This document shows, piece by piece, positions 40,691-48,689 of a DNA stretch of 64,000 nt. The notes under the pieces were generated by a model that was given only the letters and a program-made list of their open reading frames with translations, searched no databases and had not been told where the DNA came from. Made by a program: the position numbers and the translations under genes. Positions within the stretch are counted from its first letter, which is position 1; every line of letters begins with the position of its first letter. This DNA is from Planctomycetaceae bacterium (lineage in GTDB: Bacteria; Planctomycetota; Planctomycetia; Pirellulales; Lacipirellulaceae): the NCBI GenBank assembly GCA_002702655.1, contig PABB01000056.1:124001-188000 (forward strand), written 5' to 3'.

Positions 40691-40821
40691 CGGGTCCTTC
40701 TGGACGGTGCGCCGCACGCCGTTTCCCACCGGCCGCCCGCGCAAACGACATATACACCTTTTGTGACATCGATTTTTCGCTTTGCAGAACCAATTCCTTG
40801 CAGCAATCAAGGCTCGTGGCG

Positions 40822-41559
40822 ATGAAACTCATCGAGAAGCAGTTGGTCGTCCGCGTGCTCGCGGAAACCGACGTATTGTGGACACCCCTTCGCTTCAACG
40901 ACGTTGGCGCCGAGGCGGCCGCCGCCATCGTGGAACGGCGATCGCAGTTCCGCGAACGCGGCTTGCTACTCGCGATCGGCGGCGCGCAAGCGGACCGCCA
41001 GCAGGCACGGCGAGTGATTTTGAAATTGGAGGCCGATGGGCTGCTCTGCTTGCGGGGCCGCGGGAAAAAACGCAGCGTATGCCTGACGCGTCGCGGCGAT
41101 GACTTCGCGCGAAGTTTTTGCCCCACGCTGCGAATCGACGAGAGCTGGCACCTCTTGGAACGCGTCGGCCGATTGCACGCAGAATTCGGCACGGCGAAGC
41201 ACCTGCTCGAGCAGGACATTCTCGGCATTCGGGATTGGGATGACGCGACCCCGCTCCTGGAACTTGAGGACCTCGCGCTTCCGCTGCTCTGCGCCGGGTT
41301 ACTCGACGCCTGTGGCGATACCGAAGGACGGGTCGGATACCGGGTCACTAATGCCGGACGGAAGGCCCTGCTGCGGATGAAGCCTGCTCCGCCCATCGAA
41401 CTGCCGAAACCCGACGCCAACGCCCGTAAGAAATTCAACGAACTTTACGTGCGCGGCCTCGACGAGCGGCGGCGTTGGCGGTCTACGCGCCCCTCGCACG
41501 TCGTCATACCGGCGAGCGCCGGCGATTGGCCCTGCCGACGGGAAACGCCCTGTGTTTGA
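40822..41559 (+). CDS. Element protein, possible winged-helix (245 aa)
   Basis: From ATG 40822 (MKLIEKQLVVRVLAETDVLW). The region ADRQQARRVILKLEADGLLCLRGRGKKRSVCLTRRGDDFAR looks like a winged helix, and a similar unit ends the protein (LLCAGLLDACGDTEGRVGYRVTNAGRKALL). No named family. The frame starts earlier at 40798 but the ATG at 40822 is the better beginning. It overlaps the PLD-like gene by 8 bases, so it is in the packaging-type module. Confidence 0.6.
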   Translation: MKLIEKQLVVRVLAETDVLWTPLRFNDVGAEAAAAIVERRSQFRERGLLLAIGGAQADRQQARRVILKLEADGLLCLRGRGKKRSVCLTRRGDDFARSFCPTLRIDESWHLLERVGRLHAEFGTAKHLLEQDILGIRDWDDATPLLELEDLALPLLCAGLLDACGDTEGRVGYRVTNAGRKALLRMKPAPPIELPKPDANARKKFNELYVRGLDERRRWRSTRPSHVVIPASAGDWPCRRETPCV

Positions 41560-42196
41560 TATCGACTCGCACCTCAGGCCACTGTCGACCGACGGCCTGA
41601 CCGTCGTCGACGGTCCGCCGGCCGACGCTCCTGCGAAGGCCGCCAAGGCGCAACTGCGGCTGGTCCGACGTGTCGAAAAGCGGCGGTTTGTCCGACTGCA
41701 GGCCCGCCGGTCTGCCGCGGCAGCTATTGGGCGCCTGCCGAAGCGGGGTGAATCGATCCATGGCGTCATGGACACGAGCTACTCGGCATGGTCCCTGGCC
41801 GAAGCGGTGATCGAATTGCTAAACGAGCCTGTCCGCGAATTGGTGATTGGCACGCTGGGTTTCAATCGCCCGAATGCCGAGGCCCTGTGCGAACTTCTCG
41901 ACCAGAAGCAACTGAAACGCGTGCTGCTGATGGTGTCCGACTACTTCCGATCCAGCGATCGAACCATCTTCGCGGACATCCGCGAGAGCCTTGAGAGTCG
42001 AGGGCAGCGCGTTGCCGTTACCCGGAGCCACGCGAAGTTGCTGTTACTCCGCACGAAGAACCGCAACGTCGTCATCGAGACAAGCGCGAATCTGCGATCG
42101 AGCCAGAACTGGGAGCAATTCGTTCTCAGCGATGACCGCCGCCTACTTCGATTTCACCAAGCCTGGATTGAGCAACTTTGCCAAAGCAGCGATTGA
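41552..42196 (+). CDS. PLD-like (phospholipase D fold) protein
   Basis: 214 aa, GTG start, overlapping both neighbours. LRSHAKLLLL-type sequence at 159-166 (His160-x-Lys162) and IETSANLRSSQNWEQFVLSDD at 175-195 give one HKD-like half (H-x-K ... E/N-S). Similar single-HKD proteins occur next to terminase and portal genes in phages, in my recollection. It could be a nuclease or a structural or processing factor. Its placement directly before TerS supports a packaging-related role. Confidence 0.66.
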   Translation: MFDIDSHLRPLSTDGLTVVDGPPADAPAKAAKAQLRLVRRVEKRRFVRLQARRSAAAAIGRLPKRGESIHGVMDTSYSAWSLAEAVIELLNEPVRELVIGTLGFNRPNAEALCELLDQKQLKRVLLMVSDYFRSSDRTIFADIRESLESRGQRVAVTRSHAKLLLLRTKNRNVVIETSANLRSSQNWEQFVLSDDRRLLRFHQAWIEQLCQSSD

Positions 42197-42537
42197 AAAT
42201 CCCGACAGACCTTCCCGCCGACGTGAGACGGGAAGCCCAGAAGTTGGTGCGATTGCTCGGCAAACGTGTCCGACCCGGCGACGAGTATCTGCTTAGTTTG
42301 CTCGCCTCGGCTTGGATCAACTGGCGATCGGCGACAGCGGACGTGGCCGAACAAGGACGAGTCGTCATGAGCGGCGGTACGGCGATCGCCAATCCGTCGC
42401 TCGCCGTGGCCACCGGCGCCGCAACGCAAATCGTCACGCTTGCCCGCGAGCTAGGGCTGTCACCCGCGGCCCGCCGCAAGCTCTTCAGTCGCCGAAAAGC
42501 CAAGCCGAGCTCTGACATCGGAGAATTGTTCGAATGA
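42178..42537 (+). CDS. Phage terminase small subunit, P27 family
   Basis: 119 aa, TTG start, overlaps the PLD-like gene by 19 bases. It has the P27-type pattern: LLSLLASAWINWRSAT... EQGRVVMSGGTAIANPSLAVATGAATQIVTLARELGLSPAARRKLF. TerS recognises the pac/cos site and recruits the large subunit. The large subunit, which should follow, is absent: the next genes are a zinc ribbon and small proteins. An orphan TerS is a known trait of phage satellites that redirect helper packaging, and also of reduced prophages. Confidence 0.8.
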   Translation: MPKQRLKIPTDLPADVRREAQKLVRLLGKRVRPGDEYLLSLLASAWINWRSATADVAEQGRVVMSGGTAIANPSLAVATGAATQIVTLARELGLSPAARRKLFSRRKAKPSSDIGELFE

Positions 42538-42758
42538 CAGGTTGGTCCGACGTGCCGTGCGTGTTCATCGTCGCGCCCGCGTGTCCTCACTGCGGTGCGC
42601 TTCGGCCTGCAACCATGCGTTCGGTCAGCAACGGCGACGGGAGCATCACGCGACTTTCCACATGCCGGACGTGCCTTCAACGATTCAAGGTCGTCGTCGA
42701 GCCGCCGGAACCGACCGCCGATCCAAAATTTGGAGGATCCCGAAAGGGCAACGAGTAA
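42534..42758 (+). CDS. Small zinc ribbon protein
   Basis: 74 aa; ATG overlaps the TerS stop (ATGA). Cys17-x2-Cys20 and Cys44-x2-Cys47 form a zinc ribbon. A comparable 58-aa zinc ribbon (63506) stands in element 2. Function unknown; perhaps a nucleic-acid-binding or late regulator. Confidence 0.68.
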   Translation: MTGWSDVPCVFIVAPACPHCGALRPATMRSVSNGDGSITRLSTCRTCLQRFKVVVEPPEPTADPKFGGSRKGNE

Positions 42759-42779
42759 GGTTCCGGTAGTCGGAGGCGA

Positions 42780-42820
42780 CCCCGGCGAGATAGAGCCGTG
42801 GCAAGGGGGTCTCGCCGGGG
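42780..42820 (+). promoter_or_regulatory. Stem-loop upstream of the 68-aa gene
   Basis: Perfect 11-bp arms ccccggcgaga (42780-42790) and tctcgccgggg (42810-42820), 19-base loop, 24 bases before the next ATG. No T-run, so it may be an RNA structure rather than a terminator. GGAG for the next gene lies just after it (42834-42837). Confidence 0.55.
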
Positions 42821-42844
42821 CCCCTCCTTTCTCGGAGTAATTCC

Positions 42845-43051
42845 ATGAAAACGCAATGCGGATTGGCCGTCGGCCAAACACTCACAATCGCGGGGCCCTG
42901 TACGATCCGCGTCGTTCGCGGCGGCACGGTTCGTGAACGCAACGAACCCGTCAGGGCCTTCGTCATGGTCGAGGTCGAGGGAGACGGAGCGTCGGTTAGA
43001 TCCGTCACGCCACCCGCGAACGACGCTCATCGACCGCGGGTGGTCGACTGA
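42845..43051 (+). CDS. Small protein, 68 aa (weak CsrA-like resemblance)
   Basis: MKTQCGLAVGQTLTIAGPCTIRVVRGGTVRERNEPVRAFVMVEVEGDGA has a G-x-T-L-x-I start, beta-strand-like pattern and V-rich end that loosely recall CsrA (G-E-x-L-x-I ... V-x-V). Similarity is too weak to assign. The AGGAG-type site before it and composition support real coding. The stem-loop just upstream would be an interesting target if it is RNA-binding. Confidence 0.5.
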   Translation: MKTQCGLAVGQTLTIAGPCTIRVVRGGTVRERNEPVRAFVMVEVEGDGASVRSVTPPANDAHRPRVVD

Positions 43052-43098
43052 TAGCGGGCCGTCCCCGACTCACGAAGCACTACTTCGAAGTTCACGAA

Positions 43099-44040
43099 AT
43101 GAAAACCATCACCTGGACCGGAAAAATGGGAAACGTCGCTGAGAAGATCTGGGAACGCGTCCGCGGTCGGGCTCGTGAGAATCAACTCCGCCAGGTTGCC
43201 GACGTGCGGGAACTGATTGTTCTGCTGGCGCGGCACGAGATGGGCGAGTCTGTCGAAATCGATGGCGACTGGGCGGCCGAGTTGATTGAGCAAGCCGGTC
43301 TGACCGAAGAGGACGTGCGCCGCAACATCGACATCGTGAAGGGCCGGTACGCCAAGGCCAAGCTGGCCAAGGATGTCGACAGTGCATCAAAAGCCGCGAG
43401 CGACGCCGAGCAGGCATGGCGCGACGCCGACGCCGAAGAGGGGCGTCGCCGACAAGAAGCACACCGACGCTTGCAGGTTCTTGAGTCGGAGCTAAACGCG
43501 GCGATGACGCGAAGTCAGTCGGCGACAATGGCGCACGCTGACCTAATCGCGTACGCGCACACTTCCGACGAAGAGCTTCAGTTGCTTGAGCAGCAGAAGG
43601 TGCGGAACAAGAAGCTCCGCGAGATCGAGAAGAAACTCAACTCGCGGCCGCCAGAGGTCCGCCCCAATCTCGATTTCACGGTCGCACAGCATCCAGCCGC
43701 CCTGCTCCGGCAGACCGAGCGAGATTTGGCCGAGTTTGCGGACAAGACCGCATACGTCAACACATCGCCGGAACGCAAGGCCAAACTGGAATCGCGCTTG
43801 GCAGCGGCGAAGAAAGCGACCGCCGACGCGGCCAAGGAGAAGAAGGCCCTGGAGAAAGAACTCGCCAATATCCGCAGGAAGTTGGACGCGCTCGCTGAGG
43901 CCAAGTTGGCGCCGGAAAACTTCACTCTGGTTAGGGCCCAGCTCAGCGCCGACGAACGACGGATGAAGAATGCTCGCGACATGGGCTTCCACGTTACGCC
44001 GCCGCAGCATGACCGGCCATCGTGTTTGCCGACCGGGTAA
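43099..44040 (+). CDS. Coiled-coil protein of unknown function (313 aa)
   Basis: Strongly helical and charged: heptad-like stretches around 85-150 (DSASKAASDAEQAWRDADAEEGRRRQEAHRRLQVLESELN) and 225-290 (ERKAKLESRLAAAKKATADAAKEKKALEKELANIRRKL). The N-terminal part (GRARENQLRQVADVRELIVLLARHEMGESVEIDGDWAAELIEQAGLTEEDVRRNIDIVKGRYAK) is globular. Could be a scaffold-like or tail-assembly chaperone component, but there is no evidence of either. No family recognised. Confidence 0.62.
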   Translation: MKTITWTGKMGNVAEKIWERVRGRARENQLRQVADVRELIVLLARHEMGESVEIDGDWAAELIEQAGLTEEDVRRNIDIVKGRYAKAKLAKDVDSASKAASDAEQAWRDADAEEGRRRQEAHRRLQVLESELNAAMTRSQSATMAHADLIAYAHTSDEELQLLEQQKVRNKKLREIEKKLNSRPPEVRPNLDFTVAQHPAALLRQTERDLAEFADKTAYVNTSPERKAKLESRLAAAKKATADAAKEKKALEKELANIRRKLDALAEAKLAPENFTLVRAQLSADERRMKNARDMGFHVTPPQHDRPSCLPTG

Positions 44041-44114
44041 CCGGTTCTGCGACATCGTCCCAGCGTCACGACGCCCCGCCCCGCCGTCACCAACAGCAAA
44101 GCGTATCGACACCC

Positions 44115-44969
44115 ATGCATTCGGTCCCTACTGCCACCTGGCGCTCGCTCCTGGACTTACCAGCGAACCCGACTGCACTGGCCGTTTGCACCGCCTTTGC
44201 GAAGTTCGCCGTCGACGCTTTGGCGCCTCGCGACTTCCGTGGCATACCATTCTACGCGATGCCGCTCAGTTCTCTGCCGGACCGTCTGACGGACGCGACG
44301 GCACCGACCTTTGCCGGTTGGTACAGCGATCTGACCTACTTCTGGATTCGTGAATCGCTGCCCCAAGATCGGGGACCGGGGCCGACGGTTGTGACGACGG
44401 ACGTCGTGAGCCGGGAGGCCACACATGATCTCGCCCGGAAAGCACAGATCGTCTACGCCGCGATGGGAGAGGACGTACCCATCGAGGAACTGGAGGAGAT
44501 CGCACGCGACACCTCCGTCGACCTCCTCTGCGAAATCCTGACTCACGAACTGGCTCACGCCGTTGTTTCCCTCGTAGAGGGCGAATTCGACTGCTGGGCC
44601 GAAGTTGCCAGACGCAAGAAGGGGCTGCCGTTCGTCGAATCCCGACTCAACAGTCTGGCCGAGTCCACAAAGCAGAATCACGATCCGGGGCCGCAGCTGG
44701 ATTGCCATGGCCCGCGCTTTGTGCGGACTCACGTCCACCTGGCCGCTCGGCTCCGGCGCCGGGGGCTCACGTCGTTCAAGATCCGTTGGCCAGAGCACAA
44801 CTACGGCCACCGCCCCTTCGAGGAGTGCTACGCGGCTCTCGTCGACGAAACCGACCGGCGGTCAGACCAATCGTTCGCGAAGATTCTCTCGACGCGTGGG
44901 CCGAGGGCCTTTTTGGACTGCTGCCGCCAGGGCGACAGCAGCCCCCCACAGGTAGCTGCAACTGCCTAG
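44115..44969 (+). CDS. SprT-like/zincin metalloprotease-type protein
   Basis: 284 aa from ATG 44115. The zinc site is ILTHELAHAVVSL with H144-E145-x2-H148, and a third ligand candidate lies in DCHGPRFVRTHVHLAARL near His198, an arrangement like SprT/DUF45 zincins. In phage contexts such proteins may process structural proteins; in cells, SprT relatives act on DNA-protein crosslinks. Start chosen at MHSVPTATW since the earlier ATG 44022 overlaps the previous gene. Role unknown. Confidence 0.66.
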   Translation: MHSVPTATWRSLLDLPANPTALAVCTAFAKFAVDALAPRDFRGIPFYAMPLSSLPDRLTDATAPTFAGWYSDLTYFWIRESLPQDRGPGPTVVTTDVVSREATHDLARKAQIVYAAMGEDVPIEELEEIARDTSVDLLCEILTHELAHAVVSLVEGEFDCWAEVARRKKGLPFVESRLNSLAESTKQNHDPGPQLDCHGPRFVRTHVHLAARLRRRGLTSFKIRWPEHNYGHRPFEECYAALVDETDRRSDQSFAKILSTRGPRAFLDCCRQGDSSPPQVAATA

Positions 44970-45031
44970 AAACGAGCAATTGCCCTGCCGCGTCAAAGAG
45001 CCCCGCACCGCAAGCATGAGGACGTCACACA

Positions 45032-45295
45032 GTGCCAACCCCCAGCCCCGATACCCACGTCCCGATGTGTTTTCAAAACTTCGCGAACGCATCTGCCGAG
45101 GGCGCCAATTCTCTTGGCCGAACCGCGCGTCGGCTCACGGTGTTTGGAGCGGGCTCGGTTTACCTGGTGCCGCATGGCGGGACCAGCGAGAAGTTGTACG
45201 GCGAGAAAGTCCCGGCCGGCGCTGTCATCACGCAGCAGTTCGTCGGAATTGGTCCGTCGACGAGCGCCACGGATCTCGCCGTGCAGTTCGATTGA
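45032..45295 (+). CDS. Small element protein, 87 aa
   Basis: GTG start. Gly/Thr-rich with strand-like stretches (RLTVFGAGSVYLVPHGG, KVPAGAVITQQFVGIGPSTSATDLAVQFD). The composition resembles small phage structural or decoration proteins, but no family is recognised. It precedes the tape measure gene by 69 bp. Confidence 0.5.
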   Translation: MPTPSPDTHVPMCFQNFANASAEGANSLGRTARRLTVFGAGSVYLVPHGGTSEKLYGEKVPAGAVITQQFVGIGPSTSATDLAVQFD

Positions 45296-45364
45296 GCAGG
45301 CCAATGGAAGGCCACCGTTGGCCAGACAGAGTGGGCGCCCATCGCCCAGAAACGAGAAAATACA

Positions 45365-47221
45365 ATGTCCGCTGAAAGCATTCGGGCCGGCAGCGCCTAC
45401 GTCGAATTGCTGCTAAAAGACCGCCGCTTCCGCGAGGGGCTGGCCAAGAACCAGACGCGGCTGCAAGCCTGGGTCGGCAAGATCAACCTCGTCGGGCGGG
45501 CGATGCAAAACGCCGCGAAGAAGGGCCTCGCCATGACGGCAGCCCTGGGCGCCCCGTTCGCGGCCGCAATCAAATTCGCCAGCGACGCCCAGGAGACGAT
45601 GAGCAAGTTCAGCGTCGTGTTCGGCGCTGCCACGGATGAAATGGCCCGCCGCAGCGACACGCTGGCCAAGCGGATCGGACGCTCCCGCTACGAGATCCGC
45701 GGCACGGTCGCCAGCTTCCAGGACCTACTGGTCCCCATGGGCGTCACCAATGAGACGGCCCGCGAGATGTCGCTCACGCTCGCGCAGTTGGGCGTTGACT
45801 TGGGCTCGTTCAACAACGTCGCCGACGCGGACGTGGTCCGCGACCTGCAGGCCGCACTCACCGGCAGCGGCGAGACGATGAAAAAGTACGGCGTCGTCGT
45901 CAGCGAGGCCGCAGTCAAACAGGAGTTGCTCAATCAGCAGATCAACCCGAGGGACGCCACGGTCGCCGCCAAGGCGCAGGCCCGGCTGGCGATCATCCTC
46001 CGCGGCACCGTTGCCGCGCAGGGCGACGCTGAGCGGACCGCCGGCGGCTTCGCGAACCGCATGAAAGAGTTGCGGGGCCGCGTCCGCGACGCCGCCGCCG
46101 AGATCGGCGAAAGCCTGCTACCGGCCGCGACCCAATACGTGGAACTGGCAATTCGCGGCGTGAAGGTCGTCGCCGACTTCGCAGCCAAACACAGGGCACT
46201 CGTCGTGTCGCTCGCATCAGCAGTCACCATCGTGGGAACGCTCTCGCTGGCCGTGTACGGTCTGGGCGCGGCATTTACCGCCGCCTCAGTGGCTGCCACG
46301 GCCGCCTCCGCGGCTGTCAAAGCCGTGTCTGCTGCTCTGACGTTTCTCTACGCCCACCCGTTCATTGCCGGCGCGGCGATCGTCGCGGGCATCATCATCG
46401 AGGTCGCCGGCGGGTTTGATTACCTCGCTGACAAGATCGGGCTTTCGGCTGATGAGTCGGAGCGACTGGCCGGCAATATGGAAAAGGTGGCCAAAGCGGG
46501 CGACCAAGCGACCCGCGACAAGAATCCAGGCAAGCCTCAACGCACGCCCGATTTCGTCGGGGAATTGCCAGATCGACTCAGGCCGCACACACGCGGCACT
46601 CCAGCCTTTCCTACATTCTCCACCGGCGAGCGCAGCTTTCTGCACGACGTGCCGCCGGAACTCATCGGCCGCCGCAGCCACAATCGACCGCCGCGGTACG
46701 TTCCCGAGCGACTGTTGGGCGACGACTACCGCCCGCCCCGCAGCGCCTCAGGCACGCGGCTCCGCGCCAGCGAGATTGAAGCGGCGTCGCGGGCGCTGTT
46801 CTCGTTGGGCGGTCTGGCCGGAATTGTAGGCGCCGCGGCCGGCGCTAACGTCGGCGGAACGGGAACCGCCGCGGCCAGGCAATGGCCTAACCAGGACCCA
46901 TCGTTTGCGCAGCGGACCGTCACGGCCATCGGTCGCACCGTCTCGGAAGCGACGTCCAAGACCTTCCAAGCGCTCGGCGAAGGGCGCGGTCGGCTCGCCG
47001 AGTTCCTGGGGCAGTTCGGCGGCGGCGGGCCCAACCTGTTTGAGCAGAGCGACCCGCGCAAAAAAGTGATCGGCTCTTACAGTCTCGCCGCGCTCTCGGC
47101 CCAAGTCGCCGGCGGCGGCCGGGATCCGGTCGTCGCCTTCCTCGAGAAGATCGAACAAAAACGGGACCGACAATTCGCGGAGTTCGCTCAGATACTCAGA
47201 GACGGGGGCGTGCTGCGGTGA
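45365..47221 (+). CDS. Phage tail tape measure protein (TP901-type)
   Basis: 618 aa. The first 270 residues carry the tape-measure core: FASDAQETMSKFSVVFGAATDEMARRSDTLAKRIGRSRYEIRGTVASFQDLLVPMGVTNETAREMSLTLAQLGVDLGSF, then a membrane-active hydrophobic region (ALVVSLASAVTIVGTLSLAVYGLGAAFTAASVAATAAS ... HPFIAGAAIVAGIIIEVAGG, residues about 275-355) and a Pro/Gly-rich C-terminal part. This length fits a short tape measure for a tail of roughly 90 nm by the usual 0.15 nm per residue rule. No tail tube, connector or baseplate gene is recognised nearby. The next gene overlaps its stop. Confidence 0.85.
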   Translation: MSAESIRAGSAYVELLLKDRRFREGLAKNQTRLQAWVGKINLVGRAMQNAAKKGLAMTAALGAPFAAAIKFASDAQETMSKFSVVFGAATDEMARRSDTLAKRIGRSRYEIRGTVASFQDLLVPMGVTNETAREMSLTLAQLGVDLGSFNNVADADVVRDLQAALTGSGETMKKYGVVVSEAAVKQELLNQQINPRDATVAAKAQARLAIILRGTVAAQGDAERTAGGFANRMKELRGRVRDAAAEIGESLLPAATQYVELAIRGVKVVADFAAKHRALVVSLASAVTIVGTLSLAVYGLGAAFTAASVAATAASAAVKAVSAALTFLYAHPFIAGAAIVAGIIIEVAGGFDYLADKIGLSADESERLAGNMEKVAKAGDQATRDKNPGKPQRTPDFVGELPDRLRPHTRGTPAFPTFSTGERSFLHDVPPELIGRRSHNRPPRYVPERLLGDDYRPPRSASGTRLRASEIEAASRALFSLGGLAGIVGAAAGANVGGTGTAAARQWPNQDPSFAQRTVTAIGRTVSEATSKTFQALGEGRGRLAEFLGQFGGGGPNLFEQSDPRKKVIGSYSLAALSAQVAGGGRDPVVAFLEKIEQKRDRQFAEFAQILRDGGVLR

Positions 47222-47490
47222 GCAAGTACGTCGAAGAGTTGCTGCGGGATTTCTTCGAGACCCGGTCCCATGTGTTCAACGAGTTGGAGCACTGGAGCCG
47301 CCTCTGCAAGCAATTCGGCGACTGGATCGAAGAAGGGAAGCAGCTTCGGGCGTCGATGATCCGCCAATCTGCCACGATCGATGAAGCGCTTGAGCACTGG
47401 ACAAAGGTTGTCGAACGGCTGCGGGAGATGCCAGTCGACGTTGACGACGACGACGGCTGGTTGATCGATCCCGACTGGTGGAAGTCGTGA
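47218..47490 (+). CDS. Small acidic helical protein, 90 aa
   Basis: GTG start overlaps the tape measure stop (GTGA). SKYVEELLRDFFETRSHVFNELEHWSRLCKQFGDWIEEG is helical, and the C-terminus is very acidic (DVDDDDGWLIDPDW). Coupled to the tape measure gene, it could be a tail assembly partner. No family recognised. Confidence 0.55.
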   Translation: MSKYVEELLRDFFETRSHVFNELEHWSRLCKQFGDWIEEGKQLRASMIRQSATIDEALEHWTKVVERLREMPVDVDDDDGWLIDPDWWKS

Positions 47491-47546
47491 GAGGCGAGGA
47501 CAGCCGCGGTTGGTCAGGTGGATGAATCGTCACCTAGGACTGCCAG

Positions 47547-47573
47547 CTGAGGTGGGGAAGTTCCCCACCTCAG
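47547..47573 (+). terminator. Hairpin after the tape measure operon
   Basis: 13-bp perfect arms ctgaggtggggaa / ttccccacctcag with a one-base centre. A second hairpin (ggaagaatcttcc, 47585-47597) follows with only a short AT-rich tail. Likely end of the phage-like gene series; the G+C-rich palindrome without a T-run makes Rho-independence uncertain. Confidence 0.55.
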
Positions 47574-47778
47574 CGATCAATTGGAAGAATCTTCCATTTG
47601 GCAACTGGTAACGTTTCCAGTTGAGCGGCCGGCTTGGGCCGACTGAGGCGTTCTTTGACAACCTGTGTGGCCCCGGGGTGTCGCGAGCCCCGGGGCGTTG
47701 CGTTTATTCTGCAGCGGGAAACCGCTATACTCGCGGTCCCAACCATCGGTGGTCTTCAATGCCAAAGGGGTTCCAAGA

Positions 47779-48672
47779 ATGCCCATCGACATTTCGTCGC
47801 TTCCCGCCAGCGAAACTGCCGAGTTCGAGTACAAGTCGAGCCAAACTGGCTGGGATGCCCTGCGCGACAAGATTGGAAAGGGCGTGAGCGGGTTGGCAAA
47901 CGCCGGCGGGGGGATGTTCGTTTGCGGCGTCAACGACGATGGCGAACCCGACGGGGGATTGCCTCTTCAGAAAGGCAATCAGTCGCTGCAAGACTGGCTC
48001 GACAAAGCGATCAATCGCGTTCAGCCCGCGCCCAAGTACGAAATCCACATCGAATCTGATGCGCAGGGCAGAGGAACACTCAAAGCGGATCACGTGGTCG
48101 CAGCGATCGAAATACCACGCAGCATGAACGCTCCGCACATGGCGCCGGACAACAAATACTACATTCGGGCGGGGGCACACACAGAGCCGGCCTCTCACTT
48201 CATCGTGGAAAGCTTGTGGGCTCGGCGTGGCCTGCTTCGACCTCAATTGGTGCTGCGCTCGAAAGTGGACCGCGACGTTGAAGAAACAGACCGCATCACG
48301 ATTTCTCTGATTTCGATCACCGACACGCCTGCGCTTGACGTGTCGATCGATCCTGTGCACCGTTATCTCGTCGCGGCACCGTCGCCGTTCCCACTATGTG
48401 CAAGCGTGGTCAATCGAACGTACCCAATTGAAGCATCTTTTGCGATGAAGTCCAAAGGTATGAGCAGCCTAGACTTGAACGTGTCCTACCGAGACCCATT
48501 GGGCAACAATTACGCTCAAAACGAAGTCGTCGATATTGCCGATGGACCAAGTGAATTCTACGGTCCTGGCAACGATCTTGACCGAGTTGTTCACGTTCTC
48601 CATGGCATGGTGCAGCATCTCCACGGAATCAAAGAGGCGTGCTGGAAAGCGGGCCTAAAGCGAGGCACCTGA
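47779..48672 (+). CDS. Schlafen AlbA_2 domain protein (cargo)
   Basis: 297 aa. MPIDISSLPASETAEFEYKSSQTGWDALRDKIGKGVSGLANAGGGMFVCGVNDDG matches the AlbA_2/Schlafen ATP- or nucleic-acid-binding domain, with ETAEFEYKSS and GLANAGGGxFVxGVxDDG as the hallmark. The C-terminal half is unknown. Base composition is visibly lower in G+C than the phage-like genes. AlbA_2 proteins appear in regulators and in defence gene contexts. The gene is followed by an unknown coiled-coil protein with an SD-led GTG start 17 bases after the stop, so the two form a unit between the tail module and the integrase. Confidence 0.72.
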   Translation: MPIDISSLPASETAEFEYKSSQTGWDALRDKIGKGVSGLANAGGGMFVCGVNDDGEPDGGLPLQKGNQSLQDWLDKAINRVQPAPKYEIHIESDAQGRGTLKADHVVAAIEIPRSMNAPHMAPDNKYYIRAGAHTEPASHFIVESLWARRGLLRPQLVLRSKVDRDVEETDRITISLISITDTPALDVSIDPVHRYLVAAPSPFPLCASVVNRTYPIEASFAMKSKGMSSLDLNVSYRDPLGNNYAQNEVVDIADGPSEFYGPGNDLDRVVHVLHGMVQHLHGIKEACWKAGLKRGT

Positions 48673-48689
48673 AACGGGAGGACGGGGCA

